Of a stretch of 40,937 nucleotides of DNA, positions 17,585 through 24,277 are shown piece by piece. Made by a program: the position numbers and the translations under genes. Position 1 is the stretch's first letter, and every line of letters begins with the position of its first letter. The stretch comes from a bacterium. GTDB taxonomy: Bacteria > Zhuqueibacterota > QNDG01 > DTFT01. Location of the stretch: NCBI GenBank assembly GCA_016933415.1, contig JAFGAX010000184.1:1-40937 (forward strand), given 5' to 3'. The notes under the pieces are model-generated. The model was not told where the DNA came from. It did no database searches and was given only the letters and a program-made list of their open reading frames with translations.

Positions 17585-18604
17585 GTGTTTCAAAAGCCCC
17601 TGCACAGAAAAATCAAAGCCGCGCGTGGAAATAACCAGCGGCTCGTGGCCCCCCTTCTCGGCCTTCCGGGCCTCAAGCTCGTCGGGACATCGATTAAAAT
17701 CGCACAGCAGAACTTCGGAAAGCATTTCGAGGTTCTGAAGGCCCTGCATTCCAGGTTCAAACCGGACATTATTTTCCCCCTGATGGATCTGACAGTCGAG
17801 GCCAACGCGGTCGGCCGGACAACGGTATTCCCGAAGCACGACTCCGCAACCGTGCTGAAGGACCATTTCGAGATCGCCGAGCTGAACATGCAGAAATCCG
17901 TGAACATCAATTTCGATGTGCGGCTTCTCGGCTACATTGAAACAATGAAACTGATGAGTATCGGATTCCCGGACGACGTGCTCCGGGGCGCGTACGTCAC
18001 CGGGCCATTCACCATGGCAGGCCAGCTCATGGGTGCTGAGGAAGCCGCCATGGCGGCTTTGAACGAGCCGGACAAACTGGATGTTCTCTGTCAGTTCACG
18101 ACTGAAAAAACGGAGGAATACGCAAGACAGCTCATCGCGGCCGGGGCCCAGATCATCTGCATTCTCGAGCCGAGCGCGGTCATGCTGGGGCCGGATCAGT
18201 TCGAGCAGTTCTCCGCCCGCTATGTCCGCCACATCAGCGACGGATGCAGGTTCTCGGACGCGGCGACCGTATACCACATCTGCGGCAACTCGAACCACCT
18301 GATCGATAAAATGATCGAAACCGGAGTGGACGCCCTGAGCCTCGATTCCCGCGAAACGGGCATCGATCTGCCGGCCATAGCGGAACGCGTCCAGGGTAAA
18401 GCGGGTCTGGTGGGGAACATCAGCCCGACCGAAACCATACTGAAATCCGGGCCGGACGCGGTGGAGAAGGAGGTCAAGGCGCTTCTCGAAGCCATGGCGC
18501 CGTACGAGAATTTCGTGCTCAGCACCGGCTGTGACCTCCCGCGCGGAACGCCGGCTCAGAACATCGAAGCCTTCATGCGTGCGGGAAGGACGGCTGTTCA
18601 ATAA
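17585..18604 (+). CDS. UroD/MtaA-family corrinoid methyltransferase-like protein
   Basis: 339 residues from the GTG at 17585, chosen because AAAGGGAGAAG lies just upstream; an in-frame ATG at 17498 would add 29 residues unlike the family. The body is a uroporphyrinogen-decarboxylase-type TIM barrel. It carries the zinc signature of the MtaA/CmuA methyltransferase branch, His231-Ile-Cys233 (VYHICGN) and Cys316 (LSTGCDLPRGTP), an H-X-C-Xn-C arrangement that binds zinc to activate a thiol methyl acceptor. It is therefore more likely a methylcobamide-dependent methyl transfer enzyme than a haem-pathway decarboxylase. No corrinoid protein or partner methyltransferase lies nearby, so substrate and acceptor are unknown. 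A hairpin terminator follows. Confidence 0.85.
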   Translation: MFQKPLHRKIKAARGNNQRLVAPLLGLPGLKLVGTSIKIAQQNFGKHFEVLKALHSRFKPDIIFPLMDLTVEANAVGRTTVFPKHDSATVLKDHFEIAELNMQKSVNINFDVRLLGYIETMKLMSIGFPDDVLRGAYVTGPFTMAGQLMGAEEAAMAALNEPDKLDVLCQFTTEKTEEYARQLIAAGAQIICILEPSAVMLGPDQFEQFSARYVRHISDGCRFSDAATVYHICGNSNHLIDKMIETGVDALSLDSRETGIDLPAIAERVQGKAGLVGNISPTETILKSGPDAVEKEVKALLEAMAPYENFVLSTGCDLPRGTPAQNIEAFMRAGRTAVQ

Positions 18605-18616
18605 AAATGCTTTAAG

Positions 18617-18654
18617 AACCTCCCGCGGGCTGGTACAAGCCCGCGGGAGGTTTT
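18617..18654 (+). terminator. Hairpin terminator after the UroD-family gene
   Basis: AACCTCCCGCGGGC and its complement form a 14-base-pair stem around TGGTACAA, followed by TTTT. It lies 12 bases after the stop. It is preceded by AATGCTTTAAGA (18606-18617), which also flanks the related compound element at 22295. Confidence 0.75.
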
Positions 18655-18883
18655 ATCGTTTCTGAGGTCGCTTTGCTTCCGGAATTCACCCTTCAGGGTT
18701 TTATTCATGAAATGCTGAAGCCTTCATTAGCCAGCATCTGTCGATTGACCCAGTGAAAGTCGTCAATAATCAGTATCTGTTGCTTGATCCCGCGACAGCG
18801 GGATGGGGCCTGATTTGCTGCCTGATCATTCCTCATTTCGGGGTAAGTTCTTCAGGGGCTTCACAACCCCGGCCTAAAATGAC
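18655..18883. other. Gene-free spacer with a degenerate repeat
   Basis: No convincing gene is seen. ATCTGTTGCTTGATCCCGCG at 18775-18794 is identical to 37558-37577, so this spacer carries a decayed copy of the repeat found beside the alkyltransferase-like gene. An imperfect GGGGCTTCACAACCCC hairpin lies near 18857-18872. Confidence 0.5.
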
Positions 18884-18911
18884 TTGATTTACACAATACT
18901 ATGTGTTAAAT
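18884..18911 (+). promoter_or_regulatory. Candidate vapBC promoter
   Basis: TTGATT at 18884-18889 and TTAAAT at 18906-18911 are separated by 16 bases in a locally A/T-rich stretch. The arrangement matches that of the STAS-gene promoter. It overlaps the inverted repeats described next. Confidence 0.5.
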
Positions 18912-18918
18912 TTCACAC
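18891..18918. promoter_or_regulatory. Candidate VapB operator (overlapping inverted repeats)
   Basis: ACACA-ATACTA-TGTGT (18891-18906) and GTGT-TAAATTTC-ACAC (18903-18918) are two overlapping inverted repeats covering the -10 region. VapBC complexes usually repress their own promoter by binding such repeats, so autoregulation is a reasonable inference. Confidence 0.45.
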
Positions 18919-18933
18919 AGAAAGGAGGCCGGA

Positions 18934-19131
18934 ATGGCGACCAACCTGGATCTGGACGACAAGCTCATCATTCAGGCCCAAAAGATCGGCAAACACCGCA
19001 CCAAGAGGGAAACCGTGACCGCGGCCCTGGAGCAGTACATCGCCCACAAAAAACAACAGGAAATAGTCGAATTGTTCGGTGAGATTGATTTCGATCCCGG
19101 CTATGACTACAAGAAGGCCAGAAAGCGGTGA
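18934..19131 (+). CDS. vapB: VapB-type antitoxin
   Basis: 65 residues. The N-terminus (MATNLDLDDKLIIQAQKIGK) and KRETVTAALEQYIAHKKQQ form the short strand plus two helices of ribbon-helix-helix VapB antitoxins (DUF2191-like). The C-terminal tail (IDFDPGYDYKKARKR) is the part that would wrap the toxin. The start has a near-ideal AAAGGAGG five bases upstream. The stop overlaps the toxin start by four bases (GTGA), a typical toxin-antitoxin arrangement giving coupled translation. It is expected to neutralise the VapC product and repress the operon through the inverted repeats upstream. Confidence 0.9.
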   Translation: MATNLDLDDKLIIQAQKIGKHRTKRETVTAALEQYIAHKKQQEIVELFGEIDFDPGYDYKKARKR

Positions 19132-19520
19132 ATGTGCTCGTGGATACATGCGTCTGGTCTCAGGTCCTGCGTCGGAAAGAACCAGACGCGGCACTGGGGC
19201 GGACACTCCACGATCTCATCCAGGCGGGACGGACAGTTCTAATCGGTCCGATCCGGCAGGAATTACTATCCGGGGTCGCGAAGGAAGCCCAGTTCGCTCT
19301 GCTGAAGGAACGCCTTTCCGTGTTCAAGGACCTGCCCCTGGTGACAAGGCATTTTATCAAGGCCGCGGAATTCAGCAACAGTTGCCGTAAACACGGCATT
19401 CAGGGTTCCCACACCGATTTTCTGATCTGCTCCGTCGCACACCTCGAAAAGCTGGATGTTTTCACGACGGATTCCGATTTCACGCGGTTTCAGAAATTTC
19501 TGCCTATCAAGCTGTTTTAA
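19128..19520 (+). CDS. vapC: VapC-type PIN-domain ribonuclease toxin
   Basis: 130 residues with the PIN-domain layout. The acidic metal-binding residues are visible as Asp6 (NVLVDTCVW), the Glu in GPIRQELLSG, the Asp in GSHTDFLIC and the Asp residues in FTTDSDF. VapC toxins cleave specific RNAs (tRNAs or rRNA) when freed from VapB. GTG is the start codon and overlaps the vapB stop. All catalytic positions look intact, so the toxin is probably active. The pair lies among repeats and small unknown genes, consistent with an accessory or recently acquired region. Confidence 0.92.
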   Translation: MNVLVDTCVWSQVLRRKEPDAALGRTLHDLIQAGRTVLIGPIRQELLSGVAKEAQFALLKERLSVFKDLPLVTRHFIKAAEFSNSCRKHGIQGSHTDFLICSVAHLEKLDVFTTDSDFTRFQKFLPIKLF

Positions 19521-19585
19521 TCCCTGTTATGAATGGGCCGATAGTCCGGTTTCTAGCGCCAAGTGACCCCGGGGTCGGATGAATC

Positions 19586-21121
19586 TTACTCCCCCCTCCT
19601 TCTCCTCACCCATTCTTTATATTCCCTGAAAAGCTTCGGCTCCGGCTCAGAATAGACCCATACCGACGAACCGCATTCTCGGAAATATGGATTGTCGAAC
19701 ACAGCCAATCTCTCCGCCCGTCTGAAATACGAGCCGAAGTGAAGTGTGTCCTCATAAACAGCGATCAGGGTTTTTAACCGGAGGCTGTCCGGGGCCCAGA
19801 GCACGTAATTGTCGCAGAACGAGACAGCCTCTGGAACGCCGTCCCGCCTGCCGTAAAGACGAATCGATCCGGCCTGTCCGTAATTGTCCGCATAAATCAC
19901 TGCGTCCTTCCTGACGGTTTCATCCAGCGCCATCCACACATCCCGCACCTTCCTGCCGACTTCGTCCCATCCCATCATATCCGCGAAATCCTGCGGAATC
20001 GGATGCACCTTGCCGTCCTCCCAGGTGAGGCCCGGCGAACCGATGGATTTGGCGTATTTCGCCATGGCCGGGGGCGAAAGCACGGGCATCGCGAAAGGAA
20101 TCAGGGGAAGAGCCAGAACCACGGCGAACACCACAGCCGTGACCCGGAACACCCGGCCCTTCCATCCGGCCATCCTCTCCAGAGCGACTGCCCCGTACGC
20201 GAAAAGCGCGGGATACAGCCCCAGCGTGTAGTAACTCTTGCCGCGCATGGCCATCATGATGCCGAATACAATCAGGCATGCCCATCCGAAAGGCCGGAAC
20301 TGTTTCCACCGCGGGGAAACCAGAAGCGCGGCCAGGCCCGCTATCCACACCCACACGCCGGACGGGCTCATGAGCAGTTGATCGATCAGAAAGCCCAGCC
20401 GGTTCACATTCACAAGCTGGGTCGCGTTCAATGCGGCCATGTGTTCCAATACCGGAAGATGGTGACTGAATTGCCAGATGACATTGGGAAGGATGATGAC
20501 CAGAGCGATGCCGATTCCAGCCAGTCCATGCCTTGAAAAAACCTGTTTTCTGTCTTTGGTCATAAGCGCGGCGAGCACGAGGCTGAGCACGAGGGGCGCG
20601 ATCATGTACTTGTTGAGAAAAGCGAACCCGGCCATGGGAAAAATCAGGGCCCACCATTTTGCCTCTCTCGTCTTCATCCATTTGAAAAACAGAAAGTCAA
20701 GCACGGTCCAGAACAGAACGTCGAAAGGCACGGGCTGAAACAGCCCACCGGTCCTGAGATACGCGACCGAAAACATAAATGCCAGGCCCGACAGAAGCAC
20801 GGCAACCGTTCCGCCGCCCAGTTCCAGAACCATCCATCCCATCAATCCCATGGTCGCCAGGCTCGCGAGCACTGGAAAAAACCGCACCCAGAACGACGAG
20901 TCCGTGAATACGTTCTTGACGATCCACGACAGAGCGCCGATCATAGGCGAAACGGACACGTAGCCCCAGTCCATGTGATCCGCGAATGCGAGATAGAGAT
21001 ACTCGTCCCTGTGCAGTCCGGCCCGGCTGTTGAGGAGGAGCTGAAGCGCCAGCTTGGCGGCCATCAGCACCAGAAGAACGATGATTACCTTGCGGCGAGG
21101 AGAACCGGAATCCGATTTCAT
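19586..21121 (-). CDS. GT39/ArnT-like membrane glycosyltransferase
   Basis: 511 residues from the ATG at 21121; a TTG at 21145 is possible but has no Shine-Dalgarno. About ten hydrophobic segments (from VIIVLLVLMAAKLALQLLLN through the ALPLIPFAMPVL region) are followed by a soluble C-terminal domain of about 150 residues. The first outside loop carries LHRDEYLYLAFADHMDWGY, the acidic DE motif of PMT/ArnT-type (GT39/GT83) enzymes. These use polyprenyl-phosphate-linked sugars to glycosylate proteins or lipids on the outer face of the inner membrane. The sugar and acceptor cannot be read from the sequence. It is transcribed opposite to its neighbours, without an operon partner. Confidence 0.88.
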   Translation of the reverse strand: MKSDSGSPRRKVIIVLLVLMAAKLALQLLLNSRAGLHRDEYLYLAFADHMDWGYVSVSPMIGALSWIVKNVFTDSSFWVRFFPVLASLATMGLMGWMVLELGGGTVAVLLSGLAFMFSVAYLRTGGLFQPVPFDVLFWTVLDFLFFKWMKTREAKWWALIFPMAGFAFLNKYMIAPLVLSLVLAALMTKDRKQVFSRHGLAGIGIALVIILPNVIWQFSHHLPVLEHMAALNATQLVNVNRLGFLIDQLLMSPSGVWVWIAGLAALLVSPRWKQFRPFGWACLIVFGIMMAMRGKSYYTLGLYPALFAYGAVALERMAGWKGRVFRVTAVVFAVVLALPLIPFAMPVLSPPAMAKYAKSIGSPGLTWEDGKVHPIPQDFADMMGWDEVGRKVRDVWMALDETVRKDAVIYADNYGQAGSIRLYGRRDGVPEAVSFCDNYVLWAPDSLRLKTLIAVYEDTLHFGSYFRRAERLAVFDNPYFRECGSSVWVYSEPEPKLFREYKEWVRRRRGE

Positions 21122-21207
21122 GAGGAAGGACCTTTCGGAAGACAAGATTTGTTAAAGCTGATCTTACGCTAATTCGGATAACTGGTTGCAGTAAATATCG
21201 TAGACAG

Positions 21208-21257
21208 GGTGGGCCGTAGGCCCACCATTGATCGGCCGGGGTTTCATAACCCCGGTC
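21208..21257. repeat. Two adjacent hairpin repeats
   Basis: GGTGGGCC-GTA-GGCCCACC (21208-21226, perfect 8-base arms) is followed by GGCCGGGGTT-TCAT-AACCCCGGTC (21234-21257, one G-T pair). The second has the same TTTCATAA core as the hairpin at 14341-14376. They sit in the otherwise empty 21122-21445 gap upstream of the glycosyltransferase. Confidence 0.55.
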
Positions 21258-21297
21258 GAAAGATGCTGCTGGGTATCATGGTGCCGCTCAAACGGTA

Positions 21298-21414
21298 GTC
21301 ATCGCGAGGCACTGACCCCGGTCTGAATCCGGGGACGGTCCGTGGCAATCTCAACGTACCCATACGTCAGTCATCGCGAGGCCGATCCGGTGGATCGGCC
21401 GAAGCGATCTCGTA
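21298..21414. repeat. Two REP-like GTCATCGCGAG elements
   Basis: Element one runs 21298-21352 (GTCATCGCGAGG, inner hairpin CCCCGG/CCGGGG, ending GGCAATCTCA). Element two runs 21369-21414 (GTCATCGCGAG, inner perfect hairpin GGCCGATCC-GGT-GGATCGGCC, ending GCGATCTCGT). They belong to the same family as those near 36271, 37319 and 37502. No gene is seen here. Confidence 0.65.
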
Positions 21415-21445
21415 TAAAACGGTTTTTCTCGCCTTGAAAGCACTC

Positions 21446-22090
21446 TTATTCGTCCTTCCCCCGATGCGCCGTCTCCTGCTCATCCACCCAATCTTCCTCA
21501 GTATAGGACATCCCCCTGCGGCCCGGCACCTGACGAAGCGGTCCGGCTTTGTAGAATCGGCAACTCTTGGGCCCGTAGCAGAATGTCTCCAGCCGGTATT
21601 TGACTTGCGAAGGATTCCAATGGTCGATGATCATTTCAACAGGCATCCTGCAACCCCAAATGCACGTCGTGCATTTGGAATCGTATGTCCTGCTGTCGAG
21701 CCGCAGATGACCGCGCTCCCGGTATATCTCCAGGCTCGGCGGTATGCCGAAAAACGGGGGACCATCCGGAATCGAATCCGGAGGATTTTCAAGAATTTTA
21801 ATGCCGCTCGTCTTATAATGCCCGGCTATTTCCATCCGCGTATCCGGAATGGTTGTCGAAACCGCGGCCAAACGGAAACCAACCCGGAATTTGTGTTTGT
21901 CTTGTGCTCCAGGACCGACTGCGACGATAAATTCTCCTGTGTTTCCTCCGATTTGCCCCTTGATACGGAGATTGTAACCGAGATAGTTGTGTTCACGCTG
22001 GTCAAGGGAGCGCAACAGCCGGATTCGAGACTGGATGGATTCGATGAGGCCGGACCAGCTGACTTTCAGGGGATCGGTTGAACTACCCAT
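21446..22090 (-). CDS. Conserved protein of unknown function with Cys-rich C-terminus
   Basis: 214 residues. AGGAG lies 10 bases before the ATG at 22090. The N-terminal half (SIQSRIRLLRSLDQREHNYL, then GEFIVAVGPGAQDKHKFRVG) is beta-rich and OB-fold-like in appearance. The C-terminal half has two conserved-looking cysteine clusters, SKCTTCIWGCRMPVEMIIDHW and ETFCYGPKSCRFYKAGP, followed by GRRGMSYTEEDWVDEQETAHR. Five cysteines spaced C-x2-C-x3-C and C-x5-C suggest a bound metal, perhaps zinc or iron-sulfur. I recall close relatives annotated only as hypothetical in other bacteria. This strand is preferred over the overlapping plus-strand frame because of the cysteine pattern and the Shine-Dalgarno. 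Confidence 0.8.
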   Translation of the reverse strand: MGSSTDPLKVSWSGLIESIQSRIRLLRSLDQREHNYLGYNLRIKGQIGGNTGEFIVAVGPGAQDKHKFRVGFRLAAVSTTIPDTRMEIAGHYKTSGIKILENPPDSIPDGPPFFGIPPSLEIYRERGHLRLDSRTYDSKCTTCIWGCRMPVEMIIDHWNPSQVKYRLETFCYGPKSCRFYKAGPLRQVPGRRGMSYTEEDWVDEQETAHRGKDE

Positions 22091-22294
22091 GGTCCATTTT
22101 CTCCTGAAAAAACAAACACCATAAATAAACGGAATTTATCCGGAAAGAATCAAGGCGTTTTTTTGGATGATCAAGTAGATGGCCGTGAGTATATAAAATT
22201 CTGTTGAGTTGAGTTCACTTCTTTGAGCTATTCCGATCGCTCGCGGTTTGAAATCCCGGATCGAAGGTCATGATCCTTGCGGGGAGTTAAATGT

Positions 22295-22379
22295 AATGCT
22301 TTAAGACCCCCGCCTGAAAATCGCGGGGGTGACACAACTGGAAAACCTCCCGCGGTCCGGTACAAGCCCGCGGGAGGTT
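22295..22379. repeat. Compound hairpin repeat (full-length form)
   Basis: AATGCTTTAAGA leads into hairpin ACCCCCGC/GCGGGGGT (22306-22330), the linker GACACAACTGGAA, then hairpin AACCTCCCGCGG/CCGCGGGAGGTT (22344-22379). Partial or inverted versions occur at 17403-17474 and 18606-18652. The rest of 22091-22294 is A/T-richer and shows no gene. Confidence 0.7.
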
Positions 22380-22433
22380 CGGAATATGCATTTTCCCCTT
22401 TCCTTTTTCCCTTATTTTTCCTAATTTTAACGT

Positions 22434-22718
22434 ATGCGCATGATCACATTGGAATTCGAGCTCGACCCCGAGGACGCGGGCACACTGCTGGTTGACGTGG
22501 ACGATTTCAGGGATTACTGGGCGGGCCACGAGGTCCGCTTCACGATCTTCAGGGACACGTCCAACGGCAACCGTTACATCGGCACCTTTTTCACCGAAAG
22601 GACGGTGGACGACGTTGTCCGCATGATCCAGACGGACGGAAAAGCCAAGGAACTGTTCGACCGGCTCAAGGAAGCAGACGTGCATCTCGTGCTTTCCGTG
22701 CTGGAAGAATTGCCGTGA
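22434..22718 (+). CDS. Small protein of unknown function
   Basis: 94 residues, acidic and soluble (MRMITLEFELDPEDAGTLLV ... FTIFRDTSNGNRYIGTFFTE). Predicted order is strand, helix, strand, strand, helix, helix, strand, compatible with a small ferredoxin-like or ABM-type alpha/beta fold, but no family is recognised. No Shine-Dalgarno is visible; the upstream bases are a pyrimidine-rich run with TAATTT close to the start, so a short or absent leader is possible. It overlaps the next gene by four bases (GTGA), so the two are translationally coupled and probably act together. Confidence 0.7.
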   Translation: MRMITLEFELDPEDAGTLLVDVDDFRDYWAGHEVRFTIFRDTSNGNRYIGTFFTERTVDDVVRMIQTDGKAKELFDRLKEADVHLVLSVLEELP

Positions 22719-23014
22719 AACGGTTCATCTGCGAGCCCCTCAGAACGGTTGAAACTGAAAAAGGGGGCGTCCCGGTCTCATTCAAGTGGAAGGGCGCGGA
22801 GTACCGGGTGGCCTCCGTGCTCCGCCAGTGGCAGGACTATGATTACTCACCCCTGGTTCACAAAAAGACCTGGCGGACACGCAGGCACCGCAATTATTTC
22901 CGCATCCGCACCGATTCCGGAGAGGCATTCGAGATGTACTGCGACCGCGGCACCAAGCTCGATGACAAAAAACACTGGGTGCTGGCTTCCGAACTGGGGG
23001 ATGGGGTTGAATGA
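22715..23014 (+). CDS. Small DUF6504-like protein
   Basis: 99 residues, GTG start within the four-base overlap with the preceding gene. The pattern PVSFKWKGAEYRVASVLRQW, then NYFRIRTDSGEAFEMYCDRG and KHWVLASEL matches small proteins of the DUF6504 type (a strand-rich domain with F-x-W-x-G-x-x-Y and a late W-x-L), whose function is not known. The family match is from memory. Many aromatic and basic residues in the middle (HKKTWRTRRHRNYF) suggest nucleic-acid or phosphate contact, which is inference. The gap after it, 23015-23206, holds only short repeats. Confidence 0.7.
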   Translation: MKRFICEPLRTVETEKGGVPVSFKWKGAEYRVASVLRQWQDYDYSPLVHKKTWRTRRHRNYFRIRTDSGEAFEMYCDRGTKLDDKKHWVLASELGDGVE

Positions 23015-23062
23015 ATCCTGCGCCCGGGGTCGGGAAACCCCGGGCGATCGTGACGTTTTCCC

Positions 23063-23150
23063 GTAGGGCCTGCGGCCCACCCTACCGGACTAACCATTGT
23101 TAACCCACTCGATCGGGAGAAGAGCCAAACGTTTAAACGTGCGAACGTTC
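23063..23150. repeat. Short repeats upstream of the KamA-type gene
   Basis: GTAGGGCCTGCGGCCCACCC... at 23063-23085 is an imperfect palindrome related to 21208-21226. The 22 bases at 23129-23150 (ACGTTTAAACGTGCG...) are the inverted partner of 14305-14326. Confidence 0.5.
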
Positions 23151-23206
23151 CTCCCCAAGGCCCTTCGGAAGCCAAGCAAGGGAGCCCGACTCAGGGCGAC
23201 AGATAA

Positions 23207-24277
23207 ATGAAATCCTCCCCCAAAACCCCCTCCTGGAAAACACTTCTCCGCCGATCGGTGGAAACGCCGAAAGCCCTGGCAGGACGGATTCCGATAGACC
23301 CCCTGAAAATCAAGCCCGTCACCGACCAGTACCCCATGCGGATCAATCCGTATTTTCTCGAACTTGCCATCAAAGCCGGCCGTCCGATTCTGGACCAGGT
23401 CGTTCCGGACCCCCGTGAACTCGAAGACTCCATCGGCATGGACGACCCGCTCGCGGAGGACGCCAACAGCCCGGTTCCCCAGATCACCCACCGCTATCCG
23501 GACCGCGTGCTGTTCACCGTGGCCAGCGTGTGCGCCGTGTACTGCCGTTTCTGCACGCGCAAGCGCCGCGTGGGTCGCGGAAAAGCCGTGTCCGTCAGGG
23601 AAATCGACGACGGCATCCGTTACATCCGCATGACGCCCGCGGTGCGGGACGTGCTGGTGTCCGGCGGTGATCCTCTTATGTTGTCGGATGAACGGCTCGA
23701 ATGGATACTCCGCAGGCTCCGCGAAATTCCGCATGTCGAGACCATACGGCTCGGCACGCGCATGCCCTGCGTTCTGCCGTCGCGTGTGACCCCGGCTCTC
23801 GCGAAGACCCTGAAAAAAATCAGACCCCTGTACATCAACGTGCATTTCAACCACCCGGCTGAGCTGACGCCTGCCGCGGCCCGCGCCTGCGGCAGGCTGT
23901 CGGACGCGGGCGCGGTTCTGGGAAACCAGACGGTCCTGCTCCGCGGCGTCAATGACGACGCGTCCGTTCTGGCCGGCCTGTTCCGCGGCTTGCTGAAAAT
24001 ACGCGTGCGTCCCTATTACCTGCTCCAGACCGATCTCACGAAAGGCACGGACCATTTCCGCACGACTATAGAAACCGGTTTGGCCATCATGGACAGGCTG
24101 AGGGGCCACGTGACCGGACTGGCTTTGCCGCATTACGTGGTGGACCTCCCGGGCGGAGGCGGCAAGGTGCCCCTGGTGCCCGGATACACCCTGCGGAAGG
24201 AAAGGGGCGACTGGATCTTCCGCAATTATCTCGGCGCGGAGTACCGATACCCAGCGCCTGCCGGGTCCGAACCTTGA
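23207..24277 (+). CDS. kamA: KamA-family radical SAM aminomutase
   Basis: 356 residues. The radical SAM cluster motif is Cys109-x3-Cys113-x2-Cys116 (CAVYCRFCTRKRR). Lys320 in DLPGGGGKVP is the PLP-binding lysine, and Asp276 (LLQTDLTKG) and Asp313 (YVVDLPGG) correspond to the lysine-side-chain-binding aspartates of clostridial lysine 2,3-aminomutase. The enzyme therefore probably isomerises L-lysine or a lysine-like substrate to a beta-amino acid. The shortened C-terminus is nearer to EpmB (which makes beta-lysine for EF-P) than to catabolic KamA, but no EF-P gene is in the window. The stop overlaps the next start by four bases (TTGA), opening a tightly packed four-gene unit. Confidence 0.92.
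   Translation: MKSSPKTPSWKTLLRRSVETPKALAGRIPIDPLKIKPVTDQYPMRINPYFLELAIKAGRPILDQVVPDPRELEDSIGMDDPLAEDANSPVPQITHRYPDRVLFTVASVCAVYCRFCTRKRRVGRGKAVSVREIDDGIRYIRMTPAVRDVLVSGGDPLMLSDERLEWILRRLREIPHVETIRLGTRMPCVLPSRVTPALAKTLKKIRPLYINVHFNHPAELTPAAARACGRLSDAGAVLGNQTVLLRGVNDDASVLAGLFRGLLKIRVRPYYLLQTDLTKGTDHFRTTIETGLAIMDRLRGHVTGLALPHYVVDLPGGGGKVPLVPGYTLRKERGDWIFRNYLGAEYRYPAPAGSEP

Noticed and set aside
18301-18604. HemE (uroporphyrinogen decarboxylase) assignment for the 17585-18604 gene
   Set aside because: The His-x-Cys and late Cys zinc residues point to the MtaA/CmuA methyltransferase branch instead.
21434-22081. Plus-strand open frame of 215 codons overlapping the Cys-rich gene
   Set aside because: The minus-strand product has ordered cysteine clusters and a Shine-Dalgarno; the plus-strand product shows neither.
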